Below, one piece after another: positions 3,803 to 6,449 of a stretch of 6,449 nucleotides of DNA (position 1 is its first letter; each line of letters begins with the position of its first letter). Made by a program: the position numbers and the translations under genes. Under the pieces are notes generated by a model. It did not search any database and was not told the DNA's origin. It worked only from the letters and a program-made list of their open reading frames with translations. Origin of the DNA: CAYVBN01 sp964538565. Its GTDB lineage: Bacteria > Pseudomonadota > Alphaproteobacteria > Rhizobiales > Xanthobacteraceae. The stretch is taken from NCBI GenBank assembly GCA_964538565.1, contig CAZIGW010000267.1, positions 1 to 6,449 on the forward strand, in the 5' to 3' direction.

Positions 3803-6449
3803 ATGCCGCAACGACAGGACCGCGCGTGGGATTTCTGGATCGACCGCGGCGGCACGTTCACCGACGTGATCGGCCGGCGGCCGGACGGCGCGCTCGTCAC
3901 CCGCAAGCTGCTGTCCGACAATCCGGAAGCCTACCGCGACGCCGCCGTGCAGGGCATTCGCGACCTGCTCGGCCTCGCGCGCGGCGCGCCGATCCCACCC
4001 GGCCGCGTGCGCACGATCAAGATGGGGACCACGGTCGCCACCAACGCCCTGCTCGAGCGCAAGGGCGAGCGCGTCCTGCTGCTGGTGACCAAGGGCTTTC
4101 GCGACGCGCTCGAGATCGGCTACCAGGCGCGTCCCGACATCTTCGCCCGGCGCATCGTCAAGCCGCAGATGCTCTACGACCGCGTCGCGGAGGTCGACGA
4201 GCGGGTGCGCGCCGACGGCAAGATCGAACGGGCGCCCGATCTCGACGCGGTGCGTCGCGTGCTCGAAGCCGCGTGGAGCGACGGCATCCGTTCCGTGGCG
4301 ATCGTGTTCATGCACGCCTATCGCTTCCCCGAACACGAGCGGCGGGTCGCCGCAGTTGCGCGCGAGATGGGATTTCCTCAGGTTTCGGTGAGCCACGAGG
4401 TCTCGCCTCTGATCAAGCTGGTCGGCCGCGGCGACACCACGGTGGTCGACGCCTATCTGTCGCCGATCCTGCGCGGCTATGTCGGCCGGCTCCGCGAGGA
4501 GATGGGCGGAGACGGACGGACGCCCGCCGAGGGCGTTGCCGCAAGCGCGCGCAGCCCGGCAGACGCAACGCACGCGCGCCTGATGTTCATGATGTCGTCG
4601 GGCGGCCTCACCGCGGCGGAGCTGTTCCGCGGCAAGGACGCGATCCTCTCGGGTCCGGCGGGCGGCGTCGTCGGCATGGCTCAGACCGGCCGCGCCGCGG
4701 GCTTCTCGCGCCTGATCGGCTTCGACATGGGCGGAACCTCGACCGACGTGTCGCACTTCGACGGCGAATACGAACGCGCGTTCGAGACCGAGGTCGCGGG
4801 CGTGCGCATGCGCGCGCCGATGATGCTGATCCACACGGTGGCGGCGGGCGGCGGATCGGTACTGCATTTCGACGGCTCGCGCTTTCGCGTCGGTCCCGAC
4901 AGCGCCGGCGCCAATCCGGGCCCGGCCTGCTACCGCCGCGGCGGCCCGCTCACCGTCACCGACGCCAACGTCATGGTCGGCAAGCTCATCCCCGACCTGT
5001 TTCCGAAAATCTTCGGCCCGGCGCAGAACGAGCCGCTCGACGCCGGGGCCGTGCGCCGCGGCTTCGAGACGCTGGCACGTGCGGTCGGCGACGGCCGCAG
5101 CGCCGAGGAGGTCGCCGACGGCTTCATCCGGATCGCCGTCGAGAACATGGCAAACGCGATCAAGAAGATTTCCGTGCAGCGCGGCTACGACGTGACGCGC
5201 TACGCGCTCAACTGCTTCGGCGGCGCCGGCGGCCAGCACGCGTGCCTCGTGGCGGACGCGCTCGGCATGACGACGGTGTTGATCCATCCGCTCTCGTCGC
5301 TGCTGTCGGCCTACGGCATGGGCCTCGCCGACATCCGGGCGACGCGCAGCCAGGCGATCGAGGAACCGCTCGGCCCGTCGGCCCATCGCGCGATCAAGCA
5401 TACTGCTCGCGCGCTCGCCGCGATCGTCGGGGCAGAGGTGACGAGCCAGGGGGTCGACGCGCTCCATGTCGACGTTCGCGTGCGCGCGCACGTGCGCTAC
5501 GCAGGCACCGACACGGCCCTCGTGGTCGCAGCCGGCCGCGGCCGTGGCGCGGCCCGCGGCAAGCCGTCACTGACGTTCCTGTCGCTGAGGGTGCTGAAAT
5601 CCGCGTTCGAGCGCGCGCATCGCGCGCGCTTCGGCTTCGTCGACCGGCAGAAGGCGCTGGTGGTGGAGGCGGTTTCGGTCGAGGCGATCGGCGGCGGCGC
5701 GCGCTTTCGCGAGACGGTCGTCCACCCGAGCAGGACGAAGCCGGCCGCACCGGCGCGCCGCGCCCGCTTCTTCTCCGGCGGGAAATGGCGGCGCGCCGGC
5801 GTGTTCATGCGCGAGGCGCTACGACCGGGCCACAAGGTGCGCGGCCCCGCCATCGTCATCGAGCCGCACCAGACCGTCGTCGTCGAGCCGGGCTGGGAGG
5901 CGACGATTACGCCGCGCAATCACCTCCTCCTCAGGCGGGTCGTCAGGCTCGCGCGCAAGCGCGCGATCGGCACGCGCGCCGATCCGGTGATGCTCGAGGT
6001 GTTCAACAACCTGTTCATGTCGATCGCCGAGCAGATGGGGGTCGCGCTGCAGAACACCGCCTACTCGGTCAACATCAAGGAGCGGCTCGACTTCTCCTGC
6101 GCCCTGTTCGACGGCGACGGCGCACTTGTCGCCAACGCGCCGCACATGCCGGTGCATCTCGGATCGATGGACCGCGCGGTCGAGACGATCATCCGCGAGA
6201 ACCGGGGCCGGATCCGCCCAGGCGACGTCTCCGCCATCAACGCGCCCTACAACGGCGGCACGCACCTGCCCGACATCACGGTCTGCACGCCGGTGTTCGA
6301 CCGCGCCGGCAAACGCCCGATCTTCTGGGTCGCCTCGCGCGGCCATCATGCCGACATCGGCGGCGTGTCGCCGGGCTCGATGACGCCGCTCGCGACCTCC
6401 ATCGAGGAGGAAGGCGTCTATATCGACAACCTGCGCCTCGTCGATCGGG
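3803..6449 (+). CDS. ATP-dependent 5-oxoprolinase family protein (fused HyuA-HyuB), 3'-truncated by window
   Basis: Family members hydrolyse 5-oxo-L-proline to glutamate with ATP (EC 3.5.2.9); relatives act on hydantoins. The frame is open without interruption for 882 codons to the right edge. Full fused proteins have about 1,200 residues, so the missing part is the rest of HyuB. The N-terminal hydantoinase A domain starts with WDFWIDRGGTFTDVIG (9-24), the first ATP-binding motif of the actin-like fold, then MGTTVATNALLERKG (74-88). The central domain has SGPAGGVVG (283-291), FDMGGTSTDVS (307-317) and FGGAGGQHA (472-480). HyuB starts near 726 (ADPVMLEVFNNLF) with NAPYNGGTHLPDI (813-825) and SRGHHADIGG (845-854). 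Fusion of A and B in one chain favours 5-oxoprolinase over the separate-subunit N-methylhydantoinases and acetone carboxylases. A roughly 22-residue low-complexity segment (234-255) and an Arg/Gly-rich one (576-587) look inserted. GAGG (3791-3794) lies 8 nt before the ATG. Confidence 0.93.
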   Translation, partial: MPQRQDRAWDFWIDRGGTFTDVIGRRPDGALVTRKLLSDNPEAYRDAAVQGIRDLLGLARGAPIPPGRVRTIKMGTTVATNALLERKGERVLLLVTKGFRDALEIGYQARPDIFARRIVKPQMLYDRVAEVDERVRADGKIERAPDLDAVRRVLEAAWSDGIRSVAIVFMHAYRFPEHERRVAAVAREMGFPQVSVSHEVSPLIKLVGRGDTTVVDAYLSPILRGYVGRLREEMGGDGRTPAEGVAASARSPADATHARLMFMMSSGGLTAAELFRGKDAILSGPAGGVVGMAQTGRAAGFSRLIGFDMGGTSTDVSHFDGEYERAFETEVAGVRMRAPMMLIHTVAAGGGSVLHFDGSRFRVGPDSAGANPGPACYRRGGPLTVTDANVMVGKLIPDLFPKIFGPAQNEPLDAGAVRRGFETLARAVGDGRSAEEVADGFIRIAVENMANAIKKISVQRGYDVTRYALNCFGGAGGQHACLVADALGMTTVLIHPLSSLLSAYGMGLADIRATRSQAIEEPLGPSAHRAIKHTARALAAIVGAEVTSQGVDALHVDVRVRAHVRYAGTDTALVVAAGRGRGAARGKPSLTFLSLRVLKSAFERAHRARFGFVDRQKALVVEAVSVEAIGGGARFRETVVHPSRTKPAAPARRARFFSGGKWRRAGVFMREALRPGHKVRGPAIVIEPHQTVVVEPGWEATITPRNHLLLRRVVRLARKRAIGTRADPVMLEVFNNLFMSIAEQMGVALQNTAYSVNIKERLDFSCALFDGDGALVANAPHMPVHLGSMDRAVETIIRENRGRIRPGDVSAINAPYNGGTHLPDITVCTPVFDRAGKRPIFWVASRGHHADIGGVSPGSMTPLATSIEEEGVYIDNLRLVDR

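Noticed and set aside
3788..5491. 567-codon minus-strand reading frame opposite the oxoprolinase
   Set aside because: It is the antisense of a frame full of recognised oxoprolinase motifs. Its translation is Arg/His/Ala/Asp-rich with no recognisable domain, as expected for a high-GC shadow frame.

Overview
The window comes from a high-GC alphaproteobacterium, most likely a member of the Hyphomicrobiales (Rhizobiales) such as a Bradyrhizobium or Rhodopseudomonas relative. This rests on the strong G/C preference at third codon positions, a class A RNase P RNA of alphaproteobacterial type, and an intergenic palindromic repeat of the kind spread through rhizobial genomes (RIME-like). Genus is an inference; no taxonomic search was possible.

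Layout, left to right. (1) 1-255, minus: N-terminal end of a HlyD/EmrA-type membrane fusion protein, cut by the window edge. (2) 256-462: intergenic, holding a long G/C-rich hairpin (393-433). (3) 463-672, minus: a small exported protein of unknown function with a clear signal peptide. (4) 673-1036: a non-coding stretch with a lower-GC part, a pair of tRNA-arm-like hairpins (857-904) and a RIME-like palindromic repeat with a 29-nt direct duplication (930-1027). (5) 1037-1795, plus: an N-acetylmuramoyl-L-alanine amidase of the AmpD/AmiD family with a C-terminal peptidoglycan-binding domain. (6) about 1920-2312, plus: rnpB, the RNase P RNA, with a plausible promoter in front and a strong intrinsic terminator behind (2320-2359). 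(7) 2383-3648, minus: a 12-helix MFS transporter converging on rnpB. (8) 3649-3802: a 154-bp divergent promoter region with a long inverted repeat. (9) 3803 to the right edge, plus: a fused HyuA-HyuB protein of the ATP-dependent 5-oxoprolinase family, open at its 3' end.

How the genes fit together. The amidase (cell-wall turnover) and rnpB (tRNA 5' maturation) are housekeeping functions. The MFS transporter and the oxoprolinase are divergently arranged from a shared control region, which suggests a small uptake-and-hydrolysis module for 5-oxoproline or a related cyclic amide. The substrate is inferred from family membership and arrangement only. The HlyD fragment would belong to an efflux or secretion complex whose partners lie outside the window.

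I see no CRISPR array, transposase, phage gene, toxin-antitoxin pair or clear novel system. The points most worth a second look are the repeat abutting the amidase start, the tRNA-like arms beside it, the small exported protein, and the divergent transporter/oxoprolinase control region.
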